From assembly GCA_022539475.1 (NCBI GenBank), contig VCMS01000116.1, positions 1-64,000 on the forward strand: a stretch of DNA of 64,000 nucleotides, read 5' to 3'. The position numbers and the translations under genes were made by a program. The stretch's first letter is position 1, and the number at the start of each line of letters is the position of its first letter. This stretch comes from Gracilaria domingensis. Taxonomy: Eukaryota; Rhodophyta; Florideophyceae; Gracilariales; Gracilariaceae. Below the pieces are notes generated by a model that was given only the letters and a program-made list of their open reading frames with translations, had not been told where the DNA came from and did no database searches. Shown piece by piece: positions 52,311-63,892 of this stretch.

Positions 52311-53047
52311 CCACGCCGTGGTACGAGGAAGCGAGAAGTCGTACTTACCCGCGTATTATTTGGGAGAACAACCTTGGAAAGGTGACGTATGAAGTACAAG
52401 CGTGGAAACCGTCGATGGTGGCTCCACGTCGCGTGGCAGATGACTAAAGACACAGCTAAGTGCAGAGTAACCCGTTGTGTGACGTGGAGACGTATGGAAA
52501 GCACCGCCGACGCGGAGAACTGCTGACAGTAAGCCGCGTGCGCGGGCAACACACGTGCACGGTGCACGCCGTACCGTCGCCAACCGTTGGTGAACGGACA
52601 CCTGTTAAGGTAACTCGTCGCGCGCGCGTGACATCTCAGACAACCAGAAATCCACGACATGCACCGTGATCGGTCAATCCCCGTGGCGCACGAGCGAAAC
52701 CTTGCCCGTTCTCCGTCACACGGACGATCCTTCTGGATAGTGAGAGGGAGCTCGAAATCCCGACGCTACTGTTGGACGGTCGGAAGCTCAGCAATCACGA
52801 GCCGATGATCGTCGGACTCAGGAAGGAGAGTACTTGAAGAAGAACCGCTCAGGTTGAAGACTGGACGCTCCTTGCGTAAGTTGTGATTGTCGCGCAGCGA
52901 GGAACACGGAGTGAGTCGTGACTCGTTCGGTCCAAGAGAGACATCTCTAGAGATTAGCCGGCTACCAGCTCGCCACCTCGAAAGGTGCTGAACCACAATG
53001 CCTGAAAAAGAGCAGTCGAACACCGAGGTGTACTCACCGAGGTATAC

Positions 53048-53254
53048 CCACAAGAATACCGGGTCGAACGTATCGTACGTCATGTCGTAGACCCCGATGG
53101 GACGGTACTGTACCAAGTACGCTGGTATGGTTACTCCGCAGAGGAAGATAACCTGGAGCCGGTCGAGCACCTACCTAGGTCAAAGATGGTTTCATACTAC
53201 CGTCGCACCCGGTCAGCGTTGCCCTCCAACCAAGACCACACCCAGGTGGAATAA
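53048..53254 (+). pseudogene. Element C chromodomain
   Basis: VERIVRHVVDPDG, LYQVRWYGY and LEPVEHLPRSK, ending with TAA at 53252. Matches the chromodomain of A. The linker between 52310 and 53048 is too degraded to read in one frame. Confidence 0.85.
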
Positions 53255-53572
53255 AACCGTCCCTGGTCAGGAGCTAGCGACTATACCGCGATGCGGAAGA
53301 CTCAAGATGAAGAGTTGGCCCCCTTCTACGTGGAGATGAACGAGGAAAGAAAGATCAACGAAGTGGTGAAGACTGAATCAGATGAAGTGGAAAGAAAGAA
53401 AGAAGAGCGCACCGATTTGCCGGGTATACGGATTTAAAAACGGTTAAAATAGAAGAGGCACCAAGGAAGTGAAGTACACACGAACACAGTGTGAAGGAAG
53501 AAGTAATCGGAGATCCACCAAGTTCGTGGAGAACAGGCGAAAGTTGAAAGGAAAGCTACCACTAGATGGTTT
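53255..53572 (+). other. Purine-rich spacer of element C
   Basis: Strongly purine-rich on the plus strand, no ORF; equivalent to 3084-3594 of element A. Solo LTR B4 is inserted at its end. Confidence 0.6.
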
Positions 53573-54553
53573 TGTAGAGCAAAACGTGCTCGCCCGATAC
53601 ACGGAGAAGGATTTCATAAAACCCCTGGTAAGAATGATTCCGGATACTCGGAAGGTATGAGTATTGGCCCACGGATGGGATACCTATTGGCAGTATTGAG
53701 GTATGGCACCCTGAGGGGTCGGCCATGACGTGGCGCAGATGAGTATTGGTCGCGTGTACGCGTGTGTAGGAATGGGTGTGTTCACACATGTTTTGTTATG
53801 ATTGTCGGATATTTTACTGGCCGCTGCCGCGGGTTGTCACGTGCACCACGTGTATGCACCTGCTTAGGTGTGCATTAGATTATTAAATGTAGTTTAACTA
53901 ATTTATCGGTTACGATGTAAGAGGGGACCTCCCGGTCACCTCCTCCTTCAGTAAAGGGTGACCGAGTTCGGCTCTAAACTAATTCGACATCGCGAAGTGT
54001 ACAACTCCAGCCGGAGGGTCACTGCGTACGGTACGAGTTAGCTTCATCCCTCGGGATCACTCAGGCAATACTGACCATTGTGGCCTTGCCCTCGGGCTTA
54101 TTTATTCCGTGTCTTCGGACTTTCTGTTGGTTTTACTGTGCAGTTGTACTGCTTTCACCACAATTGGTAGCGTTTCCGTCTCTGTATAGAGTTGTGCCGC
54201 GTGGGCTTAATACAAATCGTCGTCTCCCGGCGCCGGGTCTGTTGCCGCTTGCCGCACGTCCCGCCGCGGGATTCCTCTCTTTTCCTCCTTTGTTTTTTCC
54301 TTCTTTCTCTCCCTTTTGCCTGGGCTTACATCGCTCTACGGTACTTTTCTTCTCTACCATTCCGTCACTTCTCGCCGGATTCCTGGATCAGGCCCGTTCA
54401 CCCCTCAACCTCCGTAGGTATATCGCGTACCACGGGCGGTCTTACACCCGCAATATCCGTGTTCGGAGGGCTCACCACGGAGTTCACCTCGTCTAGATAG
54501 CAAGGACTCGAACGCCTTGAGAGACGATTCCATCGCTGGGGTTTTGCTCTACA
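53573..54553 (+). repeat. LTR B4 (solo LTR, plus orientation)
   Basis: 981 bases, TGTAGAGCAAAACG...GTTTTGCTCTACA. Exact 5-base duplication GGTTT at 53568-53572 and 54554-54558. Inserted in the 3' region of element C, between its purine-rich spacer and its antisense ORF, hence younger than C. Confidence 0.93.
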
Positions 54554-54611
54554 GGTTTTACTGTTTCTATTCTTTAACTGAGGACCTATTCCCCCAGCTC
54601 CGCTGGCCCTC

Positions 54612-55640
54612 TTACGCTCCCAATGAAGGACCGGCACCGCCGCTACCGGAAGGACCCTGCGTAGGGTGCGGAACGGCGTGAGCCAGTATTTCTGCTATCA
54701 TAGTAAGATGATCGGGCACGATAATTCCAGCGTTTTGGAGACTGGCCCGCAACATCGCAATGTTCGCCAGAAAATCTCCCGGAGCGACCGGAGCTGTTGG
54801 ATCCAGTAGGACCGATGGAACGGTAGCCGCTCGAGGAGCCGGACCTGCCACTGGAACACTCACTTGAGTCGGGACATTCTAAGCCACAGGAGCCTGGGGT
54901 ACACCGTCGCTGGCGTGCAAAACCTGGTTCGCCGCCGGTAGGGCATTCACCAGTTCCTCGTCCATCTCAACGAGCGGTGCCGCCGCCTCTCCACCAGTAT
55001 CCATATTCGAATCATCCAGGTCCACTGGGGCGACCCAGTCGTCGCTGAACATGAACCCAATCGGGTGACCGTCTGGAATCCACCGTGGCTGGTTTGCTTC
55101 CCACTCGGCATACGCGCTGGTCGTCGCAGTACCCTCCCATGGGTCACAATAGACAAAATCTCTCGCGGTGGGATGCCTCCTACCGGGTGAGCGGTCGTAG
55201 TGACGACGACGACCTTTCCCGCGTTGCGAAAGGGGCACCGTTTCCCAATCGACTCCATCGATAACATCCAAGATGTAATGGATCTCATCAACGTTCTCTT
55301 CGGACCCCAAGGGGGTGTGCAAATCCAGCGAGCGGATAATGCTGCGAAGCATCGCCGGAATATACCAAACACGGTAGTTGTCGTAAGCCTCTCAGAGGAG
55401 AAACGCTGCTACGCGTGCCGCCCACTCGCCGACCACGAGACCCCACCATCCTGAATGCGAATCGTTGATCAATCGGGAACCGATGTAACTTAAGCACGGA
55501 GGCAGTTCTGCGAGACAACCTTTGGTTACCGCCACGTAGCGTCACTAATCTGGTAGAGGAGGGAACCCTCCAACGAAGGCTTGCGGTCTGTCGAGAAACG
55601 TTCTTCCAGAGCCGAAGAAGATACATGTGGATGCGGTCAT
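54612..55640 (-). pseudogene. Antisense ORF of element C, homologous to that of element A
   Basis: Runs opposite to gag-pol of C. From upstream (right): ELPPCLSYIGSRLI, GWWGLVVGEWAARVAAFLL, one TGA, EAYDNYRVWYIP, SLDLHTPLG, VIDGVDWETVPLSQ, DRSPGRRHPTARDFVYCDPW, IPDGHPIGFMFSDDW, an acidic stretch, then a Pro/Ala/Val linker and a helical tail. Every block has its counterpart in the same order in element A (1046-3083). A stop near 54885 and another frame change upstream of 55480 break it, and the N-terminal part is lost where the Plavaka-like sequence starts. Function unknown. Confidence 0.65.
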
Positions 55641-57713
55641 AGGTACTTTTCAGCTGTGATGATGTCAAAGAGTGAGAAGAAGTTACCGTCGCGAACCATG
55701 GCCGGAAAACGGTTGATGGAAGGGCTGCGAGAGTTGGAGGAGACAGAGAAGTGACTTCTGACCGAACGGGATTGCAAATAGTCCTGCGACTCTTGAATGG
55801 CGTTCACCGTTTCCTCATGAGCTGTAGTTTGCCTTCGAGAAGTTCGACGATAGTGGTTCTTGAAGAGAAGATGAGCATGTTCGTACACGCCTGCATCGCC
55901 AAAGTGCAGGCCTCCGTATCGCCGTATGTCTGGAATGATGTGATCAAGGGGGTGGAACTTAAGAGTACGAAAGTTGGAGGCCTGGTACGAGCCCGGAATG
56001 GAGACTGTGTGAATCTTGAAGTTCTTGATCATAGTTTCCAACGCATCTATGCGATGCTCCGTCCATTCTAGAGTGGTATTGTAGCGAAGGACGTTGTTGA
56101 CGTGGTCAACGTAAAATATGAACACGGTGGTAATAGGGGCGGAGGATTCCTCACCACAACAGCCGTCAAAGAAAGCGCCAATGAAAGCGAAGACCATATC
56201 AAAGTAACGGTAGTCCTTGGCTTCCAACATACCCCTGATGCCGTCTGTCGTGAAGAAACCGTTGAGAGATTTTCCTTTTTTCGGATGTGGAGAAGTCGAG
56301 GTGAAGTCCGGGGGCCGGATAAAAGCTCTCAATGTCGGCGAGAATGGCGTTGGCGTGGCTCAGAATAGAAGTTCGAACGGTCTTGAAAGACCTCGGGTTT
56401 TCCTGAGAACCCACAGAAGTGTAAAGCGAATCGGACTTGAGGCGTTCAATCGAGGCGAGTTTGATGAGTTTGGAGATTCCGAGATGAAAGTTATGAAGGG
56501 GCTCGAAGGAGATGATTGAGTAAGGAGTGAGCAGCTCGGGGACATTGAGCATAGGGAATGACTCGAGAAAGGACTTGTAAGTGGATAAGAAGGTGGTTTG
56601 GAGTAGTTCAACAGCTTCATTTTTCAGGGTCCTTGCCACTCGAGGTCTGCGGGAGAGCAGAGACTGTTCAGCGCCGGCAAGTAGATCTTGGCGTTTCTTT
56701 CTCGTTGCAGAGGTGTGGGATACAGTTCGATCGTTGAGAATGGCTTGATAGACGTTGAGTTGTGAACCAGGGATAAGGCATCTATGACAGGGCTTGTTTG
56801 GTTTCGTGCCGTGCAGGACAGCGAGAAGTCCTTTGCTTTGGGAATGTCAGCGCTATAGTTAGCGATGATGGGATGTCACTGACGAAGGACTCCCTTGGCG
56901 TCTCTGAAGGAGGATACCTTTTTGCATATGTTGTACAGAGGTTTGATGATAGTTTCCAAGGACTTCTGGACGGGCTTCATGCGCACAACGCGAGTTATGT
57001 TCGAAGACAAGGGGCCAATTTCCAAAGAGTCGGTGTCGGTGGAGGAGGAATCGAGGAAAAAGGATGCAAGGAGGTGGGAATGTAGCCGACGAGAGTGTGG
57101 TGGTGTGTGATACATTTTCTGCCGAAAGAGTCCTTGAAGTTGAGAAACGTAATATGGAGGGGATATGATGTGACAGAGGAGCTTTTTAGCGTGGTGGAGG
57201 ACTTATCGGAGTAGAGTTGAAGCATGCCGATGAAGAAGTCTATACCAGTAGTGATGGAACCATGCCAGATGACTCCTGGGCTTGCAGAACGTGCGATGTG
57301 CTTTTTCAGAGCGGAAACGACGTCGTGTTCGAGTTTTGAGGCCATGAGATGCGCAAATGCGTCGGTTCCTGTGCGGGAGGCGTGGTGAACTGGGTGGAAG
57401 AAGGGGTTCTCATGGGATGCTAGCCGAAGTTGTTGTTGAAGGACTTGAATGGGGTCCTTCACATACAGGGTGGCAGAAAACTGACGGTCGTTATCTTGAC
57501 TAGTTGTGGAGCTAAAGCCGATGGAGCTCACGCTATCTTCAAAGATTTTGGAATGTAGTTTGAGACACTCAGAAGCGGAGGTGATGGAGGTTTGCAAAAG
57601 AGAGGGGGGAAAGTTGGACTGCCTGAGAATGTTGATAAGCTCGTCTGCGCAGCGCTTTCCAAGTTTCGTGGCGATGGAGGTATTGTATGTGACGAGATTG
57701 TGAATTTCATCAC
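55637..57713 (-). pseudogene. Plavaka-like DDE transposase, broken into several frames
   Basis: Minus-strand pieces 57597-56995, 56639-56199 and 56332-55637 are in three different frames. The first has SYPLHITFLNFKDSFGRK and LVGYIPT, like the 'PVxLTIGNxxxxxRxxPSSxAxxLLGYLP' box of Plavaka/KDZ-type transposases. The second has SFEPLHNFHLGISKLIK, the DxLHxxxLGxxK box. The third has FRTLKFHPLDHIIPDIRRYG and YEHAHLLFKNHYRRTSRR, the family's C-terminal PKxHxxxH and H...YRxSxR pattern. No TIRs recognised. A cut-and-paste DNA transposon relic, frameshifted or carrying unrecognised introns. Confidence 0.55.
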
Positions 57714-57918
57714 TTGAAGTGGGCAGAGAGGACTAGGAGGTTCAAATTATCGTGTCCAATACTGGAGTGATTACCATGGCAACGGGACAACAAAGAATCC
57801 GATTTCTCGGCGAAAGGGACCCGCCTCGGTTTGGTGCGTGAGGGGTTCCGTGCTCGGAGTGTATTCCCTTCAGCTTGGGCGTACTGTATGAGCTTCAGGT
57901 ATGAAACTGGCCTCTTCT

Positions 57919-59315
57919 CTACCCTGTATGGGCAACTAGTGCTCTTAATGCGGGATCGAATCCATCAACAAATATTGAACATCTCTCCTGAGAAGGGTGC
58001 ACATTACCGCAACGGGGAGAGGCCTTATTCAGGCGCGTTAAATAAACCGTTTCGTCTTCATCCCAGCGTTTCTTCGTCTCCCTCAGGGCTGTAGTAGCCT
58101 TTTTGAATGGCGTGACCAGTAGCGTATGACCTGAGAAGGTAATGAACCGCTTCGGGCCAACATGTAACTCCACCCTCGTCAGGGGCTGTCGAGATCCCCA
58201 TGCGGAATTAAACTGATCTTCTGCCAATCCTTTTAGGAAGTACGGGAGGGTCATAAACTTCTGTCCCTCACTCATACCGAGGATATCTGCTTCTTGAAAA
58301 CACCTCGCGAGAAAATCTAGCACCATGATTGGGTCTTCTCCTGTAAACTTATTCTTGTTGGGTGTAACGCCGAGTCTGCGGATATAGTCCCTAACTTTTC
58401 CAGTGCCTCTAGGGGTTCTTGACGACGCAGTATTCTGCAACCGGTAACAACGGTACGAACGCAATTTCTGATCAACGGATTCGTTGGCTTGATCTCCTCC
58501 AGGTCATGGTGGCTCTTCCGCTTTTTGCGGGTGCGAATAGCTCCAACAGTGGAATGAGTAGCCTTGGACAGAGTAGAACAGGAACTCTTATGGTAGTCAC
58601 TAGCCGAAGAATCGGAAGGTGAAGATGATGAAGAGCCGTCCAAGCAACTGTCGGAGTCAGAGTCAGATGAATCCGAGTAATAAAGCGACTCTTTCTTAGG
58701 CTTCCGGCGACTCCGCTTAACGGAGCGATGTACAGAGGCTTCCCATTCGGATTTATTCCGTTCGGCGGCTCCTAAATCTTCATTCATCCGGATAGTTGCT
58801 TCCATATTATACAACCTGGCTTGCAATCGTTGTCTTTCGATACGAGATTCTTGAACCGTTTGTCGATACTCGTCCACGAAAGCCTACGGGCTCCCAAAGC
58901 TTTCTAAGAAGAAATTCATTTCCTGCCTCAGAAGGCGAATATCTCCTGAGACTTCCCTAACTTGGGCGTGTTCCAACGTCTGTCTAAGATCCTGCAAGGC
59001 TTCCTTGAGGTCCCTATGGGCAATATCGGCACTGTCCATTCGGGCTCTTAGACTTCTTATAGCCAGCGTGGTCTGTGCTGTCAGAGGGGGCGAAGACGTT
59101 GTCTCCACTACCGGGGGCGGTGTTGCGGGACGCGGAGTCATGGGAACAACGGCCTCATGGGGTACTTCCCCCAATGGTGGTGCATCTCGGGATCGAGTGA
59201 GCTCTGGGTCAGAAATTCCCTCCGAGGCGGGCGCCTGTGCGCGGGAAGCAGCCGTAGGAACGGAGCTAGCCGAGTTGACGGAGCGAGCCCTAGAGGTCCG
59301 AGGTGATATCCGCAT
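57919..59315 (-). pseudogene. Element D Gag (truncated chromovirus)
   Basis: Starts with ATG at 59315. A stop at 58884, a frameshift near 58440 and a truncated end. Conserved capsid blocks: FTGEDPIMVLDFLARCF, EADILGMSEGQ, LPYFLKGLAEDQFNS, CSIFVDGFDPALRALVA. The Ser/Asp-rich middle (YYSDSSDSDSDS) matches the SDSSQSS region of Gag A. Zinc knuckle and all of pol are absent; the left side meets the Plavaka-like sequence after about 200 bases. Confidence 0.85.
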
Positions 59316-59507
59316 ACTGTAGAATACCGATCAATACTCGATACAAGCGGTTACCAAAGTTCAACAGACCACCGATATGCGGGATAAATCGAGAAAATAT
59401 TTCCAGTGAACGCATGGACTGAGCTCACAAGAGTACAATCTTCCGAGGGGGCAATCCAATCAATCAAACATCTGAACTGGTTAGAGTACCACATGACCTC
59501 ATACCTT

Positions 59508-59524
59508 TCTAGATCGGGAGACCA
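59508..59524 (-). other. Primer binding site of element D
   Basis: The minus strand reads TGGTCTCCCGATCTAGA two bases inside the LTR. Shares the first 11 bases with the PBS of A. Confidence 0.7.
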
Positions 59525-59526
59525 GA

Positions 59527-60373
59527 TGTAGAGCAAACGCAGAAATGTGGATGATCCACAGGATGTCCGAGTTTTGCTACCTATATGGGCAGTCTCAGTG
59601 ACACTTCCCTCTGTCCGTGCTCAAGCGAGAAGCAAGCCGGGTGTAAGACTGGAAACGGTGACTGGCTATACCTACAGAGGTCAAACCGAGAAAGGAGCGG
59701 AGCCCAACTGGGTAACGAAGTAGAGCCCGAAAGATGGAATCACGAACACGGTGTATACGGAAACCGGCCACAGAGCCGAGCTACGGCCCGTGCCAGCCGG
59801 CGGAAACAGGGCTGATAGCGGCGCGACGACCGCGCAGTGGTGCCAACAGAATGTACCAAAGTGGGGTCAGAGAATACAGGTACGGGGGCGGAAGCAGTAC
59901 CTAAACCATGTGGCGATGACCAGAGCGACGCCACTCCTTGGCCAAGACGCTCGACATTAGCCGATATCGGAACAGTAACAATAAAACAACAATAGGTGCA
60001 AGCTTAGGCTTCTTTAAGCACCCTGAGGGGTAGATATGTGGAGACCAGCCGTGGTTACTCTCTGCGAGGAGTAGTGAACCTACGTAGGCAACAATATCTG
60101 TAGCCCGGTCCTCGGAAATAGGACGCCACTCACGTGAGTTTACTTGGTGTGCTCCAGGGCGAGAGGGTCCGAGCCTATATATGAATCTACCAAGAATTAA
60201 GCTATTAATAACTAAAAGTGTGGTGTGTGCCTCTCGAGGTTCGAACACGTGTAGGACTCAGTGTCAGGGTTCCTATCCACAACCCCGGCGGGTACACATT
60301 GAGTATCTACTATACACGTCGGCTACAAAGTCCAGCGTTCGCTCGTATCCGGGAGCCAATTCCCACATCTACC
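59527..60373 (-). repeat. 5' LTR of chromovirus D
   Basis: Plus strand starts TGTAGAGCAAACGC and ends near ACATCTACC. The inner edge is fixed by the PBS; the outer edge is less certain because the terminal A appears changed to C. It contains the CCGGGTGTAAGACTGG and GGCTATACCTACAGAGGTC blocks shared with the B and A LTRs. Confidence 0.7.
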
Positions 60374-60483
60374 TATAAAGGTGCCTGCAGAATTCTTCCG
60401 AAATTTAACCAAAAATGGAGGTGCCATTCATAGTGCGCGCCACGTCACCCAAGAGGTTCAGTTCTCATCATGAGATGCATCAG

Positions 60484-60797
60484 GCGCCGGTTACTGGATT
60501 GTGTTTGCTCCAAAGCGTCAGATAACTATACGTTTTCTGCGGGCATACAAACGTCGCCAAATCAACGTATCTGGTTCAGCCGAACTATTCAGTATCAATC
60601 CAGGGGGCTTCAGCCGTCAGCTTGAGAAAGCTATGGACACTCTTGTACTCTCTGGTTTGCGAATAACACCCCACTCGGCTCGCATCGCAGGCGCTTTACA
60701 TGATTATCTCAGTGGGACTTCGGCAGAGTCAATTGCGATACACGGACTTTAGAAATCCTTAGATTCATTGAGGCACTATCTAACGAATGGAAGTTTA
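60484..60797 (+). pseudogene. Tyrosine recombinase C-terminal fragment
   Basis: One frame carries FSRQLEKAMDTLVLSG, LRITPHSARIAGALHDYLSG (catalytic HxxR), IAIHGL followed by TAG at 60750 where the family has Trp, then KSLDSLRHYLTNG with the nucleophile Tyr (60777-60779). This is the end of a tyrosine recombinase of the type in DIRS-like retroelements and Cryptons (RxxHSxRRxxAxxL, GxWxSxxxxxYxxxG). The N-terminal part is missing. A source in the DIRS-like family of F/G is likely but not proven. Confidence 0.7.
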
Positions 60798-61480
60798 TGA
60801 ATAATGAAGCTAACGCTATCAGAGGATGTTCAAGATAAAATTGATGTATTCGCAATGCCGTTCGAAATGTTGTGCTCAAACCGCAATGCAGAACTGTTTG
60901 TGCGCTAATGAAGCACAAATTTGGGGTGAAACGGTCAATGTCTGTAATGCAGACGTGAGTATGGAATGTTTGCCGTAGCCGTTTTGTTGTCTGTGAAACA
61001 TCTGTGTGTTTTCAGAAAGCAATAAACATTTACACAGTTATCCACAAAGTGGATGTTCTGGCCTAGCATCAAGCGCAAGAAGAGGAAGGAAGAAATACCG
61101 GCGCCCGATGGACAATGGCGGCCTGGAGATAAATGTGTTGAAGAAACGCGCAAGGCTGGGAGAAGGTGACTTTGTGTAGTACTCCGATGATGAGAAACAC
61201 CATGATGTAGGTTTGGTGATGACCCGGATACCATGACCGCTTTACGGCTGGGAGAAGGCGCCTAAGATGCTGCAGAGGTTGCCGCCAGACTGGATTTGCA
61301 TGACTAGTGAAAGCTATACGGGTCTCCCTTCCTTGATCCTCTATTCTTTATGTTACTGTGGAGTTGTGTACCTTATTAAACTATTGCAAGCTGGATGATC
61401 TGCTGTCTTTGTTCTGTTGCCTCTGCGTCGAATCCGGCTCACTCGTGAGCTTTCTATAATATAGGGACATTATTTCTACT
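60798..61480. other. Spacer / probable 3' LTR region of the copia element
   Basis: No ORF. By position it could contain the 3' LTR of the minus-strand copia element, but no second copy is in the window to define its edges. Confidence 0.35.
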
Positions 61481-61540
61481 GAAAGATGCGAAGTTCGCAG
61501 CTTTCAGTAAACACGGAAAGCTGCGAAGTTCGCAGCTTTC
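61481..61540. repeat. Two tandem copies of a 25-bp palindrome
   Basis: GAAAGCTGCGAAGTTCGCAGCTTTC at 61516-61540 is a perfect 12-1-12 palindrome; 61481-61505 is the same with one change. Period 35 bases. Confidence 0.85.
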
Positions 61541-61583
61541 TGTGAGAGGGAGAACTCTGGTTCGTGTTCTTTACTCGAGGTCT

Positions 61584-62190
61584 CTACGATTCCCGTCTTT
61601 TGTGCTGGCTAGTCGCTACTGTAATGATGATTGTTATTTGAGAAATGTGCATCAGCAAAAGGTGGAAGACTGTTTGACAGTCCCCGGTGGCTGTTGCACA
61701 TTTCGAATGGAGCAGGCGGTGATGTCGAGACGGTCTCGTAGGTTGATGAATCGATCTCGGTGTAGGGGTTTCGTAAACATGTCTGCGAGCATGTCCCCGG
61801 TGGGTATACGAACCAGGGTGATAAGCTTTTGTGCCAGATGGTACCATGTGTTGCAAAAAGTGATGACGAATGTCGATGTATTTTCTGCGTTTCGTGGGGG
61901 CTTGGTTTGCTGCAATGCGCATGGCGGACTGGTTGTCAATGTACTCTGGTGTGGGCTCCGTTTTTCTCATCGCCGGAGACTCCAAAAGGTTGCGAAGCCA
62001 GTTGGTGTGTCTCGTCGCGTTCGTTGTGGCGATATATTCCGCCTCCGTTGTCGACAGCGCGATGAAATTTTGCTTGCGGGACTCCCAGGAAACCGGTGCG
62101 CCCCGATAAGATGTATATTGCCGCAAATGGAGCGACGGTCTTTAGAATTAGCGGAGTCAGCGTCGCTTTAGGCTTAAAGATGCGGCGGTT
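61584..62190 (-). pseudogene. Ty1/copia RNase H and pol end
   Basis: RNase H with APVSWESRKQNFIALSTTEAEYIA and IDNQSAMRIAANQ, then RRKYIDIRHHFLQH. The end, VRIPTGDMLADMFTKPLHRDRF, is in another frame (61652-61939). These are the typical closing motifs of copia pol. Frameshifted, inactive. Confidence 0.88.
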
Positions 62191-62229
62191 TTGGTACTGG
62201 GTTTGAGTGTTTGAACAGGGGACCATGAG

Positions 62230-63064
62230 TTCGTGTGCCCTTGAAGTATCTGAGAAGTGATTTCAGCGATTGTCTGTGATGCTGTTGTGGTTGATTCATG
62301 TGTTGAGCTAGATGGTTTGTTGCGTACATGATGTCCGGCCGGGTGCTGTCTGCTATATAACGAATCTCGCCCAGTATTTGTCTGAACTCGGATGCTTCCG
62401 TTTTGCTCAGAAGAGGTGTTGCGTCTTGTTCATCAAGTGGTTTAAGGTTGTTGTATGGGGTACATGTCGGGGTTGCAAAGGTCCATTTTCGTTTGTACTA
62501 GTAGTGAATCGATTGCATCTGGCTGTGAGACGTGAACATGACCTTCTTGTGTGTATCGCATTGACCAGTTGAGGAATGGTGTAGGTCCACCTAGGCGTTT
62601 GATGTTGTACTTGGCAAGTAACTGTTTGTGGAGGTCATCGATCGTTCTGTGTTTGACGCCAGTACTAGGAAGTTTTCGATTGTAGTGCTAACCACGGTGC
62701 ATCCTTTGTCCGTTGTTTTGGTGTATAGGCAAGGATCGTGTTGGGATGGTTTGAACTGGAGAGCTGCTATGAATTTTTGAAGTCCATGGTTGTAGTATTA
62801 TGCGGCTGGAGAGGATCCGTAAAGATTGCCGGTGAGTAGCTCGTAGCGTCCTTCGTGGTTGTAATGACCCTCAAAAGTTGGAATTTGTTGGACATATACA
62901 GGTTTGTCATGTTGGTATGTTTCGTGTAGGTACGCTGATTTGATATGGAAATGCTCAATAGGATATTGGTGAGTTGTGTGAAGCGCGAGTAACATGCGTT
63001 GGGTAGTGCGATTTGCTGTGTAGGTTGTGCGATGTTCGGGGTTAAAATGTAGGCCTGGTTTCAT
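62230..63064 (-). pseudogene. Ty1/copia reverse transcriptase (degraded)
   Basis: Fragments FHIKSAYLHE (RT motif A region), YELLTGNLYG and FKPSQHDPCLYTK in copia order. Where the catalytic YVDD box belongs (about 62661-62690) the frame reads TIEN, so both Asp are lost. Multiple frameshifts. Confidence 0.82.
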
Positions 63065-63312
63065 CAGATCGCCCCTGAGGTTACATCGAGCTTTACGCTA
63101 CGTGATAGCTCCTTTTGGCTGAGCGCGTGTAGCGGTATAGCATCATCATGGGTATGACCGCTTCTGGTATGGGCACAAATGATTTATCCAGCCATTTGAT
63201 GCTGTTGTGTTGGTTTATGTTCCGAAGTTCTGTGTCATGTGCTTCTTTCCACAGCGGTGCGTCGGGGGTACTGTCTTGCTTGCTTTAAGTTTTTCGGCGG
63301 AGGGGTTTCAAT

Positions 63313-63892
63313 TTAGATTGTGACTGGCAGCGTGTGTGGTACTTGTGTTTTCACTTTGAGCGCATGAGCTAGGGATACCCTGGGGTCTGTTGCGCTGTGG
63401 TATGGTCGGAAGTCTGTTGCTCGAATTTGTTGATATTGGTTATTGTCGAGATTGAGAACGATGACGTGGATGTGCGAGTTACCGCACATATATCGGGCGG
63501 GGTGTGATCGTGGTTGCAGTTTCTTCTTGGGAGCATAGAAGGGTATTATTCCTTGTTGGCCAAACGCAAGACGTGTCTTATTCTCGGTTTGGATCCGTAC
63601 CACATGTGATACGGTGAAGTATTGATACTGTTATGGTGGAGGAGGTTGTACTTGAATATTGTATCTCTGGCTGCATCTTCCCAGTATATGTCTGGAAGTC
63701 TGGCTGCCGTCAGTAGCGCCCGTGCTGATTCCAGGACTGTGCGACTGAACCGTTCTGTGATTGCGTTTTTTGTGGTTGATGTGGGCTACGCAGATGATGG
63801 TGAACTTTGTGTTTGTTGTAGATTGCGTTCATTGTTTTGGACGTGTATTCCTTGGCATTTTCCGTACGAAAGTGGCTAAGCGGATGTTGCAT
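63313..63892 (-). pseudogene. Ty1/copia integrase (degraded)
   Basis: FRTENAKEYTSK, HHLRSPHQPQ and QNGSV of the integrase core (63892-63710), then FGQQGIIPFYAPKKKLQPRS of the C-terminal part (63603-63313). Frames differ; the window ends before the zinc finger and gag. Confidence 0.82.

Noticed and set aside
33112..54500. About 75-130-codon ORFs starting MCRVGLI inside B1, B2 and B4
   Set aside because: Similar only because the LTR DNA is similar. Frames are interrupted in B1 and differ in B3; no sign of protein-level selection.
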